Shown: positions 1 to 8,708 of the stretch, in pieces
How positions within the stretch are numbered: the stretch's first letter is position 1
Layout: each line of letters starts with the position of its first letter
Source: Pontibacillus yanchengensis Y32
Lineage (GTDB): Bacteria; Bacillota; Bacilli; Bacillales; BH030062
Direction: 5' to 3'
Length of the DNA: 64,000 bases
NCBI RefSeq assembly: GCF_000770635.1
Contig: NZ_AVBF01000009.1
Coordinates: 1 to 64,000, forward strand
Notes under the pieces: generated by a model
The model's input: the letters and a program-made list of their open reading frames with translations, nothing else
The model's database searches: none
Told to the model about the DNA's origin: nothing
Translations under genes and position numbers: made by a program

Positions 1-530
1 ATTTTAGAGATGCTTGCGGACATATGGTATCTTATTTGTGAAAAAACACCCAACATTAAGCTGATTTAGGCCAAATAGCGTACTGGATGTCCGTTACGAA
101 TGCAAAACAGCCTTTAAATCGACGAATAAGAGACTATATGTCCGCTAGAATAGCTTGACTTTATGTCATAATCATTTTTTCGCTTCGTAAATACTACCAT
201 TCAGAAAACGTACCCTTTTAACCAGACCATGTTTCCGTTCATCTCAATAGAAGCAAAGGTGGCCGTGGAACAAGGAGACTCCCGCCGGAGAAAGAGGTAG
301 GCAAGACCCCGGAAAGCCCCGACCTTGGGCTTGAGGAGGCTTGCCAGCTCGCCGGCAGGACGCGAGTTGTTCCACGGCCACCTTTATTCCATTTAAAGAA
401 ACGGAAACATCTCTCATCCCCCATAATATCTCGAATCCAAGTCTTCAACATAATGGTGCTTATATGGAAGAACATAAAACTATTCCCTTATATCAACACC
501 AAACGTTTTCACAGCCTATACAAAAAACCG
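1..530. repeat. Long dispersed repeat, copy 1 (left-truncated by window)
   Basis: About 500 bases here match 28300-28820 in the same orientation at high identity, including the shared stretch GATTTAGGCCAAATAGCG (about 65-82 and 28363-28380). It contains the foldback element at 255-385. No coding sequence is supported; short frames within it follow the repeat, have no ribosome site and differ between copies. Such mosaic intergenic repeats are common in Bacillaceae. Confidence 0.8.
255..385. repeat. Foldback (inverted-repeat) element, copy A
   Basis: A perfect 16-bp inverted repeat, AAAGGTGGCCGTGGAA at 255-270 and its complement at 370-385, encloses about 100 G+C-rich bases. An outer pair, GTTTCCGTT (near 232-240) and AACGGAAAC (near 401-409), lengthens the stem. 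Related copies lie at 28556-28686 (same orientation) and about 28085-28208 (opposite). No transposase is encoded, so it is MITE-like or a REP-type hairpin. Confidence 0.8.
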
Positions 531-559
531 CTAATCCCTCATAAACGAATATTTCAAAA

Positions 560-588
560 TTGACAGAATTCAATCGATATATTAAACT
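560..588 (+). promoter_or_regulatory. Candidate sigma-A promoter upstream of trp leader
   Basis: TTGACA (560-565) is a perfect -35 box, followed after 17 bases by TAAACT (583-588, four of six consensus bases). Transcription from here would give an unusually long trp leader of about 465 nt that includes the 660-830 repeat. A promoter nearer the TRAP site cannot be excluded. Confidence 0.35.
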
Positions 589-659
589 TACAAACAAGTT
601 TAGAGAAGATACGAGTATAGTATATAGAATGATAGAAATTGTTTAAGAAAAGAAAGTGC

Positions 660-830
660 GAGGTCTGGCGCTTACATGTCTAGCTCCAGCGCCCAGCGAC
701 TAGCAAACTTCCTGCTCCTCCTTACGATAAGTCAACATCGGATCGCTACCGCTCTCCGTGTTTCCTTTATCTCATACGGAGCCGTCCAGTTTGTACGTCG
801 CTAAACGGGCGCTTGCGCATTTCTTCCGGC
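660..830. repeat. Dispersed 'gcgctggagct' repeat, copy 1
   Basis: It carries CTAGCTCCAGCGCC (680-693) and CGGGCGCTTGCGC (806-818), and between them a TCCTTTATCTCA-like block. The same blocks occur in inverted order at about 15383-15630, and short pieces occur at 9785-9805 and 25205-25270. It is a typical Bacillaceae intergenic repeat lying between the repeat at the window start and the trp leader. Confidence 0.6.
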
Positions 831-863
831 GATTCACGCTAGAGAGCGTAAATGTCGGACTGA

Positions 864-1059
864 CCTACAATCTGTAGGCTCTAGGTAAGTAGATGAGATT
901 AGTTGAGACGAGAATGAGACAGCTGAGTTGAGGTAGGAGAAGAGCATATAAGCAGAGTGAAGGTTTATTTTTTGAAGGCCCATAACGCCATGGGTTTATT
1001 TCCACATCTGTAAAACCTCAACCTACTCATTCTCCATAAAAATGGAGAGGTGAGAAACC
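864..1059 (+). promoter_or_regulatory. trp leader: 5' stem-loop, TRAP-binding site, alternative hairpins
   Basis: Eleven NAG triplets lie at roughly 5-nt spacing: TAG 890, GAG 895, TAG 900, GAG 905, GAG 910, GAG 916, CAG 920, GAG 925, GAG 930, TAG 934 and AAG/GAG 940-944. This is the signature of an 11-mer TRAP-binding site. A 6-bp stem-loop CCTACA-ATC-TGTAGG (864-878) lies just 5', as in the Bacillus subtilis trp leader. A weak terminator-like hairpin (978-995) precedes TTATTT. A second hairpin (1031-1048, 7-bp stem, loop AAAA) buries the trpE ribosome site. GTTGAGGT (927-934, inside the TRAP site) can pair with ACCTCAAC (1015-1022), giving a competing structure. Confidence 0.85.
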
Positions 1060-2586
1060 ATGAAAGATTTTCCACAATTTTTACAGGAGTCGTACACCTA
1101 TCAGACGATTCCGATTACGTATCAATGCTACAGTGATACGTTAACCCCAATACAAATGTATGATCGCTTGCGCGAAGAAGCGGTTTATTTACTAGAGAGT
1201 GGTGACCATTCCTCCAATTGGTCCCGATATTCCTTTATTGGATTACATCCGTTTTTAAAAATTTACGAAGAACAAGATCAAATTTTCGTTGAAGATAAAG
1301 ATACTCAAGCGAAGAGACAAGTAGAGAATTTGCAAGAGGCTTTCCAACAAACGTTTGAGGAATTAAATGTATTGTTACCTCATGTGCCATTGCCATTTCA
1401 GGGTGGTGGTGTAGGATTCGTTTCCTATGATGCAATTTCCGATATGGAAAGGGTTCCAAAGCATGACAATAATGATCTAGACCTTCCGCATTACCAGTTT
1501 CACTTTTGTCGAACGCTAATTGCCTATGACCATCAAAAAGATACGATGAACGTCATTCGATATGTGCGAGTGAACGAAGAAGATGATGAGGTGAAACGAA
1601 AGCTACGTTATCAAGAAGCTGTAGATAGCATTCAACATCTGTTAGAGCAATTACAAAAGCAACAACGCTCTGATTTTATGATTCCGTTCCATCAATCTAA
1701 CGATGTAAATCTAGATGATGTCGTAACGAATTATGAAAAAGAAGCGTACAAACGTGATGTAGAAAAAATTAAGGAATATATTCGCGCAGGAGACATTTTT
1801 CAATCTGTCCTATCGCAACGATTTTCTAAAAAAATAGCAACAGATGGTTTTCAGTTATATCGAGTCTTACGTCATCTGAATCCGTCCCCCTATATGTTTT
1901 ATTTGTCATACGAAGATTATGAAGTGATTGGTAGTTCACCTGAACGATTGATTCAAGTGGCAAACAATCAAATTGAAATTCATCCCATAGCTGGTACTCG
2001 TAAAAGAGGCGCTACACCTGAAGAGGACGAAGCGTTAGCTCAAGAAATGAGTGAGGATGAGAAGGAAAAAGCTGAACATTTCATGCTGGTCGATCTTGCT
2101 AGAAACGATGTTGGTCGTGTAGCTTCATTTGGTACGGTGCAAGTTCCGGTACTTTCAGAAGTAACTCGTTTTTCTCGCGTGATGCACATGATTAGTAAGG
2201 TTACAGGAGAGCTAAAAGAAGGTGTCCATCCAATTGAAGCATTTGAAGCCGCTTTTCCAGCTGGAACGTTATCTGGCGCCCCTAAAATTCGAGCAATGGA
2301 AATCCTTCAAGAGTTAGAGCCTACGGCGAGAAACCTCTATGGTGGTGGTGTCGTTTACTTTGGCTTTGATGGAAACATGGATTCTTGCATCGCGATTCGT
2401 ACTATTCTACTAAAGGACCAAACAGCATATGTGCAGGCTGGAGCTGGTGTTGTCGCTGATTCAGATCCTGAGAAAGAGTGGCAGGAGACAGTGAATAAGG
2501 CGAGTGCTTTACTACAAACAATCGAGACTGCTGAACAACTATTCCAAGACCAATCCAAGGTGAAGGAGGAAACCCACTATGCTTAA
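1060..2586 (+). CDS. trpE: Anthranilate synthase component I
   Basis: Large subunit of anthranilate synthase, which converts chorismate and glutamine (or ammonia) to anthranilate, the first committed step to tryptophan. The 508 residues show the N-terminal feedback motif LLES (residues 44-47), NPSPYMF (274-280) and the chorismate-binding block PIAGTRKRG (309-317). The ATG follows GGAGAGGTGAG, which lies in a predicted hairpin. The last 8 bases overlap trpD (ATGCTTAA), indicating translational coupling. It is the first gene of trpEDCFBA-trpG; its glutamine amidotransferase partner is trpG at the operon end. The leader predicts TRAP control of both transcription and translation. Confidence 0.97.
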   Translation: MKDFPQFLQESYTYQTIPITYQCYSDTLTPIQMYDRLREEAVYLLESGDHSSNWSRYSFIGLHPFLKIYEEQDQIFVEDKDTQAKRQVENLQEAFQQTFEELNVLLPHVPLPFQGGGVGFVSYDAISDMERVPKHDNNDLDLPHYQFHFCRTLIAYDHQKDTMNVIRYVRVNEEDDEVKRKLRYQEAVDSIQHLLEQLQKQQRSDFMIPFHQSNDVNLDDVVTNYEKEAYKRDVEKIKEYIRAGDIFQSVLSQRFSKKIATDGFQLYRVLRHLNPSPYMFYLSYEDYEVIGSSPERLIQVANNQIEIHPIAGTRKRGATPEEDEALAQEMSEDEKEKAEHFMLVDLARNDVGRVASFGTVQVPVLSEVTRFSRVMHMISKVTGELKEGVHPIEAFEAAFPAGTLSGAPKIRAMEILQELEPTARNLYGGGVVYFGFDGNMDSCIAIRTILLKDQTAYVQAGAGVVADSDPEKEWQETVNKASALLQTIETAEQLFQDQSKVKEETHYA

Positions 2587-3604
2587 GCCTGTATTAGATC
2601 GTTTAGTTCAACAAGAAACCCTATCAGAGGCCGAGGCCTTTGACGTAATGGATCAAATCATGAAAGGGAATATTCAAACAGAACAACTCACTAGTTTACT
2701 GTCCTTATTACGGTTCCGAGGTGAAACGGTACAAGAATTACTTGGCTTTACCAAAGGGATGCGTCAACATATGAAGACGATTCAACATGATGAAGAGGTA
2801 ATCATTGATACGTGCGGAACCGGCGGAGATGGGTTATCCACCTTTAATATTTCCACTGCAGTCGCGATTGTGTTAGCTTCTTTTCAAGTAAAGGTTGCCA
2901 AGCACGGGAATCGAAAAGTTTCCTCTTCTAGCGGTAGTGCAGATGTGCTGGAGCTATTAGGTGTTCCGGTTGATACAACACCAGAGCATGCTGCTTATAT
3001 GTTAAAAGAAAAGGGAATGACCTTTTTATATGCACCACTTTATCACCAAGCAATGAAGCATGCTGTACCAGCAAGGAAATCACTTGGTTTTCGAACGGTA
3101 TTTAACCTACTCGGACCTTTATCGAACCCAGCGAATTCCAAGCATCAAATGATTGGTATTTTTGATACATCTTTAGCAGAAAAGCTTGCTCAAACATTAA
3201 AATATCTAGGCTCAGAACATGTGCTATTAGTCACTGGAGAAAATGGATTAGACGAAATTTCCATAACGGGGCCAACAGATATGGTGGAACTTAAAAAAGG
3301 TAAAATCAGTCGTTCTACATTTTCACCTGAGGATGTTGGAATCCAAACTGGTACGTTATCGGATATTCAAGTTGAAAATAGTGAGCAGAGTGCTCTGCTA
3401 ATACAACAGATTTTTCGTGGAGAAGCCAATCATAGTGCCACAAATATCGTCGTGTTGAACGCAGCTGCAGGGTTGTACATTGCAGGAGAAGCTAACTCCA
3501 TGCAGCAAGGTGTAGAAATGGTGCAGCAAGCGATATACGACGGACAGGTACTGCATTATTACAATGAGTTATGCCAACAGGAAGAGAGGGTACGTCATGC
3601 TTGA
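2579..3604 (+). CDS. trpD: Anthranilate phosphoribosyltransferase
   Basis: Transfers the phosphoribosyl group of PRPP to anthranilate, the second step of the pathway. The 341 residues include the glycine-rich phosphate loop CGTGGDG (79-85) and the KHGNRKVSSSSGSAD block (108-122) that binds PRPP and magnesium. The length is normal for a monofunctional TrpD, with no fused TrpG domain. It starts inside the end of trpE and ends 8 bases into trpC, so the three cistrons are coupled. Confidence 0.97.
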   Translation: MLKPVLDRLVQQETLSEAEAFDVMDQIMKGNIQTEQLTSLLSLLRFRGETVQELLGFTKGMRQHMKTIQHDEEVIIDTCGTGGDGLSTFNISTAVAIVLASFQVKVAKHGNRKVSSSSGSADVLELLGVPVDTTPEHAAYMLKEKGMTFLYAPLYHQAMKHAVPARKSLGFRTVFNLLGPLSNPANSKHQMIGIFDTSLAEKLAQTLKYLGSEHVLLVTGENGLDEISITGPTDMVELKKGKISRSTFSPEDVGIQTGTLSDIQVENSEQSALLIQQIFRGEANHSATNIVVLNAAAGLYIAGEANSMQQGVEMVQQAIYDGQVLHYYNELCQQEERVRHA

Positions 3605-4373
3605 TCAAATTCTACAACACAAACGTCAGGAACTAGATACACTAGAACTTCCACCATATGAGAATGTAGAAAGACGTTCCTTATATGAAGCACTAAAGAA
3701 TAGTCATTTTCCTGTAGGATTAATCGCAGAGATAAAAAAAGCCTCGCCATCTAAAGGGGTTATTCAAGAGAATTTTCGACCTGTGGAGACAGCCACTTTT
3801 TATGAGCGAGCTGGCGCAAGTGCGATTTCCGTGCTTACGGACCAACGATTTTTTCAAGGGCACCGTCAATACATTTCCGATGTAAAAAAGCACGTTCGTC
3901 TGCCAATTTTACGAAAAGATTTTATTATCGAGGAAGAACAAGTTGAGGAAAGCGCACGTATAGGAGCGGACGCCATTTTATTAATTGGAGAAGCGTTAGA
4001 AGCATCTAAGCTACATGAATTATACAATTCGGCTCGGGAAAAAGGAATGGAAGCATTGGTAGAGGTGCATAGTGAAGAGGTTTTAGCGAACATTCTGAAA
4101 CATTTTGAACCAGTTATCGTTGGAGTCAATAACCGTGACCTAACAACCTTTGAAACGAGCTTGGACCAAACTGAACGAATGGCTTCGTATATCCCTGATA
4201 ATAGCTTACTCGTTAGTGAAAGTGGTATCTTCACTCGTGAAGATATTCTACGTGTGAAACGGGCTGGAGCAGAAGCGGTGCTCATTGGGGAAGCATTAAT
4301 GAGGCATGAAAATCCAATGGAGCAGATTGACATCATGATGAGGAGTGAAGCACATGAAAGGGCCAATGGTTAA
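3597..4373 (+). CDS. trpC: Indole-3-glycerol-phosphate synthase
   Basis: Closes the indole ring, converting carboxyphenylamino-deoxyribulose phosphate to indole-3-glycerol phosphate. The start is the ATG at 3597, which follows GAGAGGG and begins MLDQILQHKR; frames opening further upstream lie inside trpD. The 258-residue TIM barrel shows EIKKASPSKG (45-54), LRKDFI, GVNNRDL and the C-terminal VSESGI and LIGEALM phosphate-binding loops. It is monofunctional, not fused to TrpF. It overlaps trpD by 8 bases and trpF by 20. Confidence 0.97.
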   Translation: MLDQILQHKRQELDTLELPPYENVERRSLYEALKNSHFPVGLIAEIKKASPSKGVIQENFRPVETATFYERAGASAISVLTDQRFFQGHRQYISDVKKHVRLPILRKDFIIEEEQVEESARIGADAILLIGEALEASKLHELYNSAREKGMEALVEVHSEEVLANILKHFEPVIVGVNNRDLTTFETSLDQTERMASYIPDNSLLVSESGIFTREDILRVKRAGAEAVLIGEALMRHENPMEQIDIMMRSEAHERANG

Positions 4374-5010
4374 ATTATGTGGGAATAAATCACTTGAAGA
4401 CTTCCAGAAATCTCAAGCATCAGGAGCACCTTATCTCGGAGTTATTTTTGCAGAGAGTAAACGTCAGGTGTTACCAGAACATTTAGCCTCATGGTTAAAA
4501 CAGACGACATTGAATGATGATCAGTCAACAGTAGGTGTATTTGTGAAACCGACTATGAATGAGCTGGAGACGACACTACATTTAGTGGATATCGATATTA
4601 TTCAACTGCATGGAAGAGAAACGGTAGTAGAGATTTTGCATATTAAGGAGCAGTTTGACTTACCTGTATGGAAAGCTATTCATCATTCAGATGACGCCAT
4701 TGAAATGATGCGACTCTATCAAGGGGTCGTTGATGGATTTGTTGTCGATGCGAAAGTGAAGGGAGCATGGGGTGGTAGCGGTCAGCAATTTGATTGGAAC
4801 GCGGTTCCTGCTTATATACAAGAAGGGCGTCGCCAAGGTGTACCATGCTTTATTGCAGGTGGGATAACACCTGAGAACGTGAAAGAGTTATATAGCTATA
4901 AACCAGATGGCATAGATGTGTCGAGTGGTACAGAAACCGATGGACAAAAGGATGTCGTAAAGATAGAAGCCATTGTAAGGGGGAAGAACCATGTCAGTAA
5001 CATATCCTGA
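4354..5010 (+). CDS. trpF: Phosphoribosylanthranilate isomerase
   Basis: Isomerises phosphoribosylanthranilate to carboxyphenylamino-deoxyribulose phosphate (Amadori rearrangement). The ATG at 4354 is chosen because AGGAG lies 8 bases upstream; the GTG at 4345 overlaps that ribosome site. The roughly 218 residues include KLCGN near the N-terminus (catalytic cysteine), DIIQLHG in the middle and AGGITPENV plus DVSSGTE near the C-terminus. Its order after trpC matches the Bacillus operon. It overlaps trpC and trpB by about 20 bases each. Confidence 0.95.
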   Translation: MKGPMVKLCGNKSLEDFQKSQASGAPYLGVIFAESKRQVLPEHLASWLKQTTLNDDQSTVGVFVKPTMNELETTLHLVDIDIIQLHGRETVVEILHIKEQFDLPVWKAIHHSDDAIEMMRLYQGVVDGFVVDAKVKGAWGGSGQQFDWNAVPAYIQEGRRQGVPCFIAGGITPENVKELYSYKPDGIDVSSGTETDGQKDVVKIEAIVRGKNHVSNIS

Positions 5011-6193
5011 TGCAAAAGGAAGATTTGGTGATTTCGGAGGAAAATTTGTACCGGAAACACTAATGGCACCTTTGCAAGAAATTGAAGCATATCTAACAGA
5101 AGCATTACAAGATGAGGAGTTTATTGCAGCCTTTCAACATGAATTGAAAACATACGGAGGTCGCCCAACTGCATTTACCTACGCAAATCAGCTAACGGAA
5201 TCCTTGGGTGGTGCGCAAATCTACCTGAAACGAGAAGATTTAAACCATACAGGTGCTCATAAACTAAATAATGCGATAGGGCAAGCGTTGTTAGCGAAAC
5301 GAATGGGAAAAACGAAAATTATTGCCGAAACGGGAGCCGGACAGCATGGCGTTGCTTCGGCGACGGTCGCTGCCAAATTAGGCTTGGAATGTAAGGTGTT
5401 TATGGGAGAAAAGGATATAGAACGCCAGGAATTAAACGTATTCCGTATGAAATTGCTTGGAGCTGAAGTAATCCCGGTTTCTTCAGGTAGTAAAACGCTT
5501 AAGGATGCTACCAATGAAGCGATTCGTCATTGGGTTGCTCATTGTGATGATGAATACTATCTGATTGGTTCTGTTGTAGGTCCACACCCATATCCCGAGA
5601 TGGTGCGTAATTTCCAGCGAGTGATTGGAGACGAAACCAAAACTCAATTTGATGATGTTAAAGGTGGATTGCCAAATCGTATTTATGCTTGTGTAGGTGG
5701 AGGTAGTAATGCGATTGGCATGTTCTATCCGTTCCTTGGCACAGGTGTGGAACTTGTTGGCATTGAAGCGGCTGGAAGAGGAATTCAATCACCGGAGCAT
5801 GCCGCAACGTTAACGAAAGGGACGCCTGGTATCATCCATGGTTCTATGACGTATTTGTTACAGGATGAATTCGGTCAAATCACAGAACCTTATTCTATTT
5901 CAGCAGGGTTAGATTATCCTGGCATTGGTCCAGAGCATGCTTATCTTCATGCATCCAAACAGGTTCGTTATGAATCCATTACAGACGATGAAGCTCTTGA
6001 AGCAATCAAGACGTTATCCCGTACTGAAGGCATTATTCCAGCCATTGAAAGTGCTCATGCTGTAGCCCAAGCGATAAAAGAAGCAGAAACGATGGATCCG
6101 AGCGAAACGATCGTTATTAATGTATCTGGTCGTGGGGATAAAGATATGAGCACCATTATGGAATACTTTGAAGGGAGTGACGGACTTGACTAA
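4991..6193 (+). CDS. trpB: Tryptophan synthase beta chain
   Basis: PLP enzyme that condenses indole with serine to give tryptophan. The 400 residues contain HKLNN with the PLP-binding lysine (K91), the ETGAGQHG substrate loop (113-120) and a [10 protein letters not shown] phosphate-binding loop near residue 236. It forms the alpha2-beta2 complex with TrpA, encoded immediately after. The ATG follows AGGGGG, and the end overlaps trpA by 8 bases. The length and N-terminus ([11 protein letters not shown]) are those of ordinary TrpB1. Confidence 0.97.
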   Translation: MSVTYPDAKGRFGDFGGKFVPETLMAPLQEIEAYLTEALQDEEFIAAFQHELKTYGGRPTAFTYANQLTESLGGAQIYLKREDLNHTGAHKLNNAIGQALLAKRMGKTKIIAETGAGQHGVASATVAAKLGLECKVFMGEKDIERQELNVFRMKLLGAEVIPVSSGSKTLKDATNEAIRHWVAHCDDEYYLIGSVVGPHPYPEMVRNFQRVIGDETKTQFDDVKGGLPNRIYACVGGGSNAIGMFYPFLGTGVELVGIEAAGRGIQSPEHAATLTKGTPGIIHGSMTYLLQDEFGQITEPYSISAGLDYPGIGPEHAYLHASKQVRYESITDDEALEAIKTLSRTEGIIPAIESAHAVAQAIKEAETMDPSETIVINVSGRGDKDMSTIMEYFEGSDGLD

Positions 6194-7001
6194 TCATACA
6201 GTAACATCTACTTTTGCTCAACGATTGCCTAAAACAGAAAACATGTTCATACCCTTTATTATGAGTGGAGATCCAACTCCTGAACTTACCATAGAGTTAG
6301 CGTACACGCTACAAGAAAGTGGAGCGGACGTACTTGAATTAGGAGTTCCTTACTCTGATCCGTTGGCTGATGGTCCCACTATTCAACAAGCTGCTGCTAG
6401 AGCAATTGAACAAGGAATGACTATCCAAAAAGCGATTCAACTTATCCCAGAGATGCGCAAACGTGGTGTTCATATCCCTATTGTGTTGTTCACTTACTGC
6501 AATCCTGTCCTTCAATATGGGATGGAGACATTAGTAAAAGAACTGAAAAAGAATGAAGCTGATGGGTTATTGGTTCCAGATATTCCACTTGAAGAAAGTG
6601 AAGAGTTAAAGCAACATGCAGAAGCACATGGTATTCAACTCATCTCATTAGTTGCCCCAAATTCTGAAGAACGTATTAAAAGAATTGCGGAACAGGCTAG
6701 TGGTTTCTTATATTGTGTATCCTCATTAGGTGTTACAGGTGAGAGAGCAGAAATGGATCCAAATATTTCATCCTTCTTGGAAAAGGTGAAACATTATAGT
6801 TCCGTGCCTGTCGCAGTAGGATTCGGAATCTCAACGAATGACCAGGTACAACTCATGCACAACTATTCCGATGGGGTCATTGTTGGAAGCAAAATTATAA
6901 AAATCATTGAAGGAGAGCAATCAGCTCTTCTTAAAGAAGATACGAGAGATGAAGGACTTAAGCGAGTGAAAGAGCAGATTACCCAATTAATTAACTACTA
7001 G
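6186..7001 (+). CDS. trpA: Tryptophan synthase alpha chain
   Basis: Cleaves indole-3-glycerol phosphate to indole and glyceraldehyde-3-phosphate, and channels indole to TrpB. The TTG at 6186 is preferred because GGGAGTG lies about 8 bases upstream and the product (about 271 residues) then matches the family length. Visible motifs are [15 protein letters not shown] (catalytic Glu and Asp), PDIPLEES, the SLGVTGER loop and VAVGFGIS. Its TAG stop at 6999-7001 is itself the first triplet of the trpG TRAP site. Confidence 0.95.
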   Translation: MTNHTVTSTFAQRLPKTENMFIPFIMSGDPTPELTIELAYTLQESGADVLELGVPYSDPLADGPTIQQAAARAIEQGMTIQKAIQLIPEMRKRGVHIPIVLFTYCNPVLQYGMETLVKELKKNEADGLLVPDIPLEESEELKQHAEAHGIQLISLVAPNSEERIKRIAEQASGFLYCVSSLGVTGERAEMDPNISSFLEKVKHYSSVPVAVGFGISTNDQVQLMHNYSDGVIVGSKIIKIIEGEQSALLKEDTRDEGLKRVKEQITQLINY

Positions 7002-7036
7002 TAGAGAAGAGTATAGGAGAGAGAAGGTGAGCTGAG
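6999..7036 (+). promoter_or_regulatory. TRAP-binding site over the trpG ribosome-binding site
   Basis: Eight NAG triplets stand at exactly 5-nt intervals: TAG 6999, GAG 7004, GAG 7009, TAG 7014, GAG 7019, AAG 7024, GAG 7029 and GAG 7034. They cover the ribosome site (GAGAAGGTGAG) immediately before the trpG ATG at 7038. In B. subtilis TRAP represses trpG translation by the same occlusion, although trpG lies there in the folate operon. Here it is the last cistron of the trp operon, so it would be controlled twice. Confidence 0.85.
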
Positions 7037-7037
7037 C

Positions 7038-7631
7038 ATGATCCTCATAATTGATAATTATGATTCTTTTACCTACAATCTTGTTCAATACATCGGCGAG
7101 ATGCATAGTGATATTACTGTGCGAAGAAATGATGAAATAGATGTGGATGAAGTCGAATTCCTTCAACCAGAAGCAATTGTTTTGTCACCAGGGCCTTGTA
7201 CACCAAATGAAGCTGGAGTATGCTTGGATATCGTTAAAACGTATGCAGGAAGCATCCCTATTTTAGGTGTTTGCTTAGGTCATCAGTCGATTATCCAAGC
7301 CTTTGGTGGGAAGATTGTTGAAGTGAAAGAGTTGTTTCATGGAAAGACGTCGCAAATAATCCATGATGGCCAAACGATTTACAACCAAATTCCGTCTCCT
7401 TATACAGTAGGTCGGTATCATTCCTTAATCGCCAACGAAGAAGACATACCAGACTGTCTCACCATTACGTCGAAAACAGCAGATGGAGAGATTATGGGCG
7501 TCCGTCACGTGGACTTTGCGGTTGAAGGAGTACAATTTCATCCAGAATCTATTTTAACAACCCATGGAAAAAAACTATTAAAAAACTTCTTGGATTATTA
7601 TCGAATAGGAGAAGCTATGTCGGTAAAGTAA
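7038..7631 (+). CDS. trpG: Glutamine amidotransferase of anthranilate / aminodeoxychorismate synthase
   Basis: Supplies ammonia from glutamine to TrpE, and in Bacillaceae usually also to PabB for folate synthesis (amphibolic TrpG/PabA). The 197-residue class I amidotransferase has DNYDSFTYNL at the N-terminus, SPGPCTPNEAG (50-60), nucleophile C79 in GVCLGHQ, and H168/E170 in GVQFHPES. It lies 36 bases after trpA and before a terminator, closing the operon. No pabB or other folate gene lies in the window, so dual use is inference. Confidence 0.93.
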   Translation: MILIIDNYDSFTYNLVQYIGEMHSDITVRRNDEIDVDEVEFLQPEAIVLSPGPCTPNEAGVCLDIVKTYAGSIPILGVCLGHQSIIQAFGGKIVEVKELFHGKTSQIIHDGQTIYNQIPSPYTVGRYHSLIANEEDIPDCLTITSKTADGEIMGVRHVDFAVEGVQFHPESILTTHGKKLLKNFLDYYRIGEAMSVK

Positions 7632-7633
7632 TG

Positions 7634-7674
7634 AAAAGAGTCTGAAGCGCAGCAGCGTTTTGGGCTCTTTTTTT
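7634..7674 (+). terminator. trp operon terminator
   Basis: AAAGAG and CTCTTT flank a further GU-rich stem around the GCAGCA loop, followed by a run of seven T. It lies directly after trpG. Confidence 0.85.
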
Positions 7675-7728
7675 ATACAACTTTTATAAAAAGGGATCAA
7701 GAAAAGAGTAAAAAATTCTGAAAATTTA

Positions 7729-7737
7729 TGATATAAT
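7729..7737 (+). promoter_or_regulatory. Extended -10 promoter
   Basis: TGATATAAT is an extended -10 element (TG-N-TATAAT) about 65 bases upstream of the next gene. No good -35 box is visible, which fits an extended -10 promoter. Confidence 0.55.
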
Positions 7738-7804
7738 AATAACACGTTATAGCTAATGTGTTTGAGGGTATAGCATTAGATAGAGAGAAAACGGAGGTAT
7801 TATT

Positions 7805-8134
7805 ATGGTTATTACAAAATCTTATTTAGAAGCAAATCATACAATCCTACAAGCCATTTCAAAAGCTAACTTACGACAGGAGTTAAAAACAAAAGCATTA
7901 CTACAACAATTGCGCAAGGATTTTACATTAAGCGCACCAAATTGTTTATTTGAACTTCGGAATGGGGTATTTGTAGGAACAGGAGATTACATCGAAAGCA
8001 AAGATGGTGAGTTTTATTTCTGCTCTGCAAATGGAAGCTCAAAACCGGTAGATGTAGAATTTATTTATGAGTTTTGCCACGGCTGTGCAAAACACTTAGA
8101 AGATTATCCAAGATCCATTTTACGTGTGAAATAA
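7805..8134 (+). CDS. Conserved hypothetical protein, 109 aa
   Basis: A 109-residue soluble protein I do not recognise. The start follows ACGGAGGTATTATT, and a promoter and terminator of its own make it a monocistronic gene. The first half is helical and charged (LRQELKTKALLQQLRKDF). The second half has a CHGC pair near residue 92 that could bind metal or form a disulfide. No signal peptide is evident. Function is unknown. Confidence 0.75.
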   Translation: MVITKSYLEANHTILQAISKANLRQELKTKALLQQLRKDFTLSAPNCLFELRNGVFVGTGDYIESKDGEFYFCSANGSSKPVDVEFIYEFCHGCAKHLEDYPRSILRVK

Positions 8135-8137
8135 CGA

Positions 8138-8202
8138 GAAAGGCAAGAAGACAGTACATACCTACTGAATAAAGGAAGTGACTGTATTCTTGCTTTTTTT
8201 AT
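8138..8202 (+). terminator. Terminator
   Basis: AGGCAAGAAGACAGT pairs with ACTGTATTCTTGCTT across a roughly 30-base loop, followed by TTTTTTT. Confidence 0.8.
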
Positions 8203-8243
8203 ACACTTGAGAATGTTACTTACGAAATTTAGGAGGGGGATGC

Positions 8244-8573
8244 GTGCGCGAAAAAGTTCGAGTGTGGCTTTTAGTTACCTTAATGGTATTGCCACTCTTT
8301 ACATTTGGGTCATTAGAGGTGCGGGAACTTATTTTAGAAAAGCGGGTTATGGGCTACTTAATAGAAGAACGTGGTTATGATGAATCTGATATCAAAGAAT
8401 TAATAACAGAATCAAGGGATTTTGCAGTAGAGACGATTGTCGTGTTCAGTGATGAACCGGAAATTCAGTATCAATATAAATCGATAAAAGGGAAAATTCA
8501 TCAGAGTGGTTATGGGCTTGTAGCAGGTTTCTCCAAAAGTATGGAACAAGCCAATCTCATACATCTTGAGTGA
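8244..8573 (+). CDS. DUF3139-like small membrane-anchored protein
   Basis: A 109-residue protein with an N-terminal hydrophobic anchor (VWLLVTLMVLPLFTFG, residues 7-22) followed by an extracytoplasmic domain. The pattern VRELILEKRVMGYLIEERGY resembles DUF3139 proteins of Bacillaceae, whose role is unknown. The start is GTG at 8244 after AGGAGGGGG, with rather tight spacing. It is flanked by terminators and probably transcribed alone. Confidence 0.75.
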   Translation: MREKVRVWLLVTLMVLPLFTFGSLEVRELILEKRVMGYLIEERGYDESDIKELITESRDFAVETIVVFSDEPEIQYQYKSIKGKIHQSGYGLVAGFSKSMEQANLIHLE

Positions 8574-8637
8574 AAAAAAGGATTTGGCCCTGGTTGTGTG
8601 ATGGTTCATCATATGCCCAGGGACAAATCCTTTCTTA
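8574..8637. terminator. Terminator
   Basis: AGGATTTG and CCTGG in the left arm pair with CCAGG and CAAATCCT in the right arm, with A- and T-rich flanks. It may also serve the end of psuG on the opposite strand. Confidence 0.75.
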
Positions 8638-8708
8638 ATGTGTAAGGATATTTTCAGTGGACAGTGGATAAAAGTGCTCTATTCTGACTAGAGTACTGAC
8701 AAATATAT

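Noticed and set aside
239-544. Small frames in the dispersed repeat at the window start (and the matching ones at 28.5 kb)
   Set aside because: They lie within a foldback repeat, have no ribosome site, and change between copies.
840-1059. T-box riboswitch for trp control
   Set aside because: No T-box sequence or specifier stem is seen; the phased NAG triplets explain the leader as a TRAP site.
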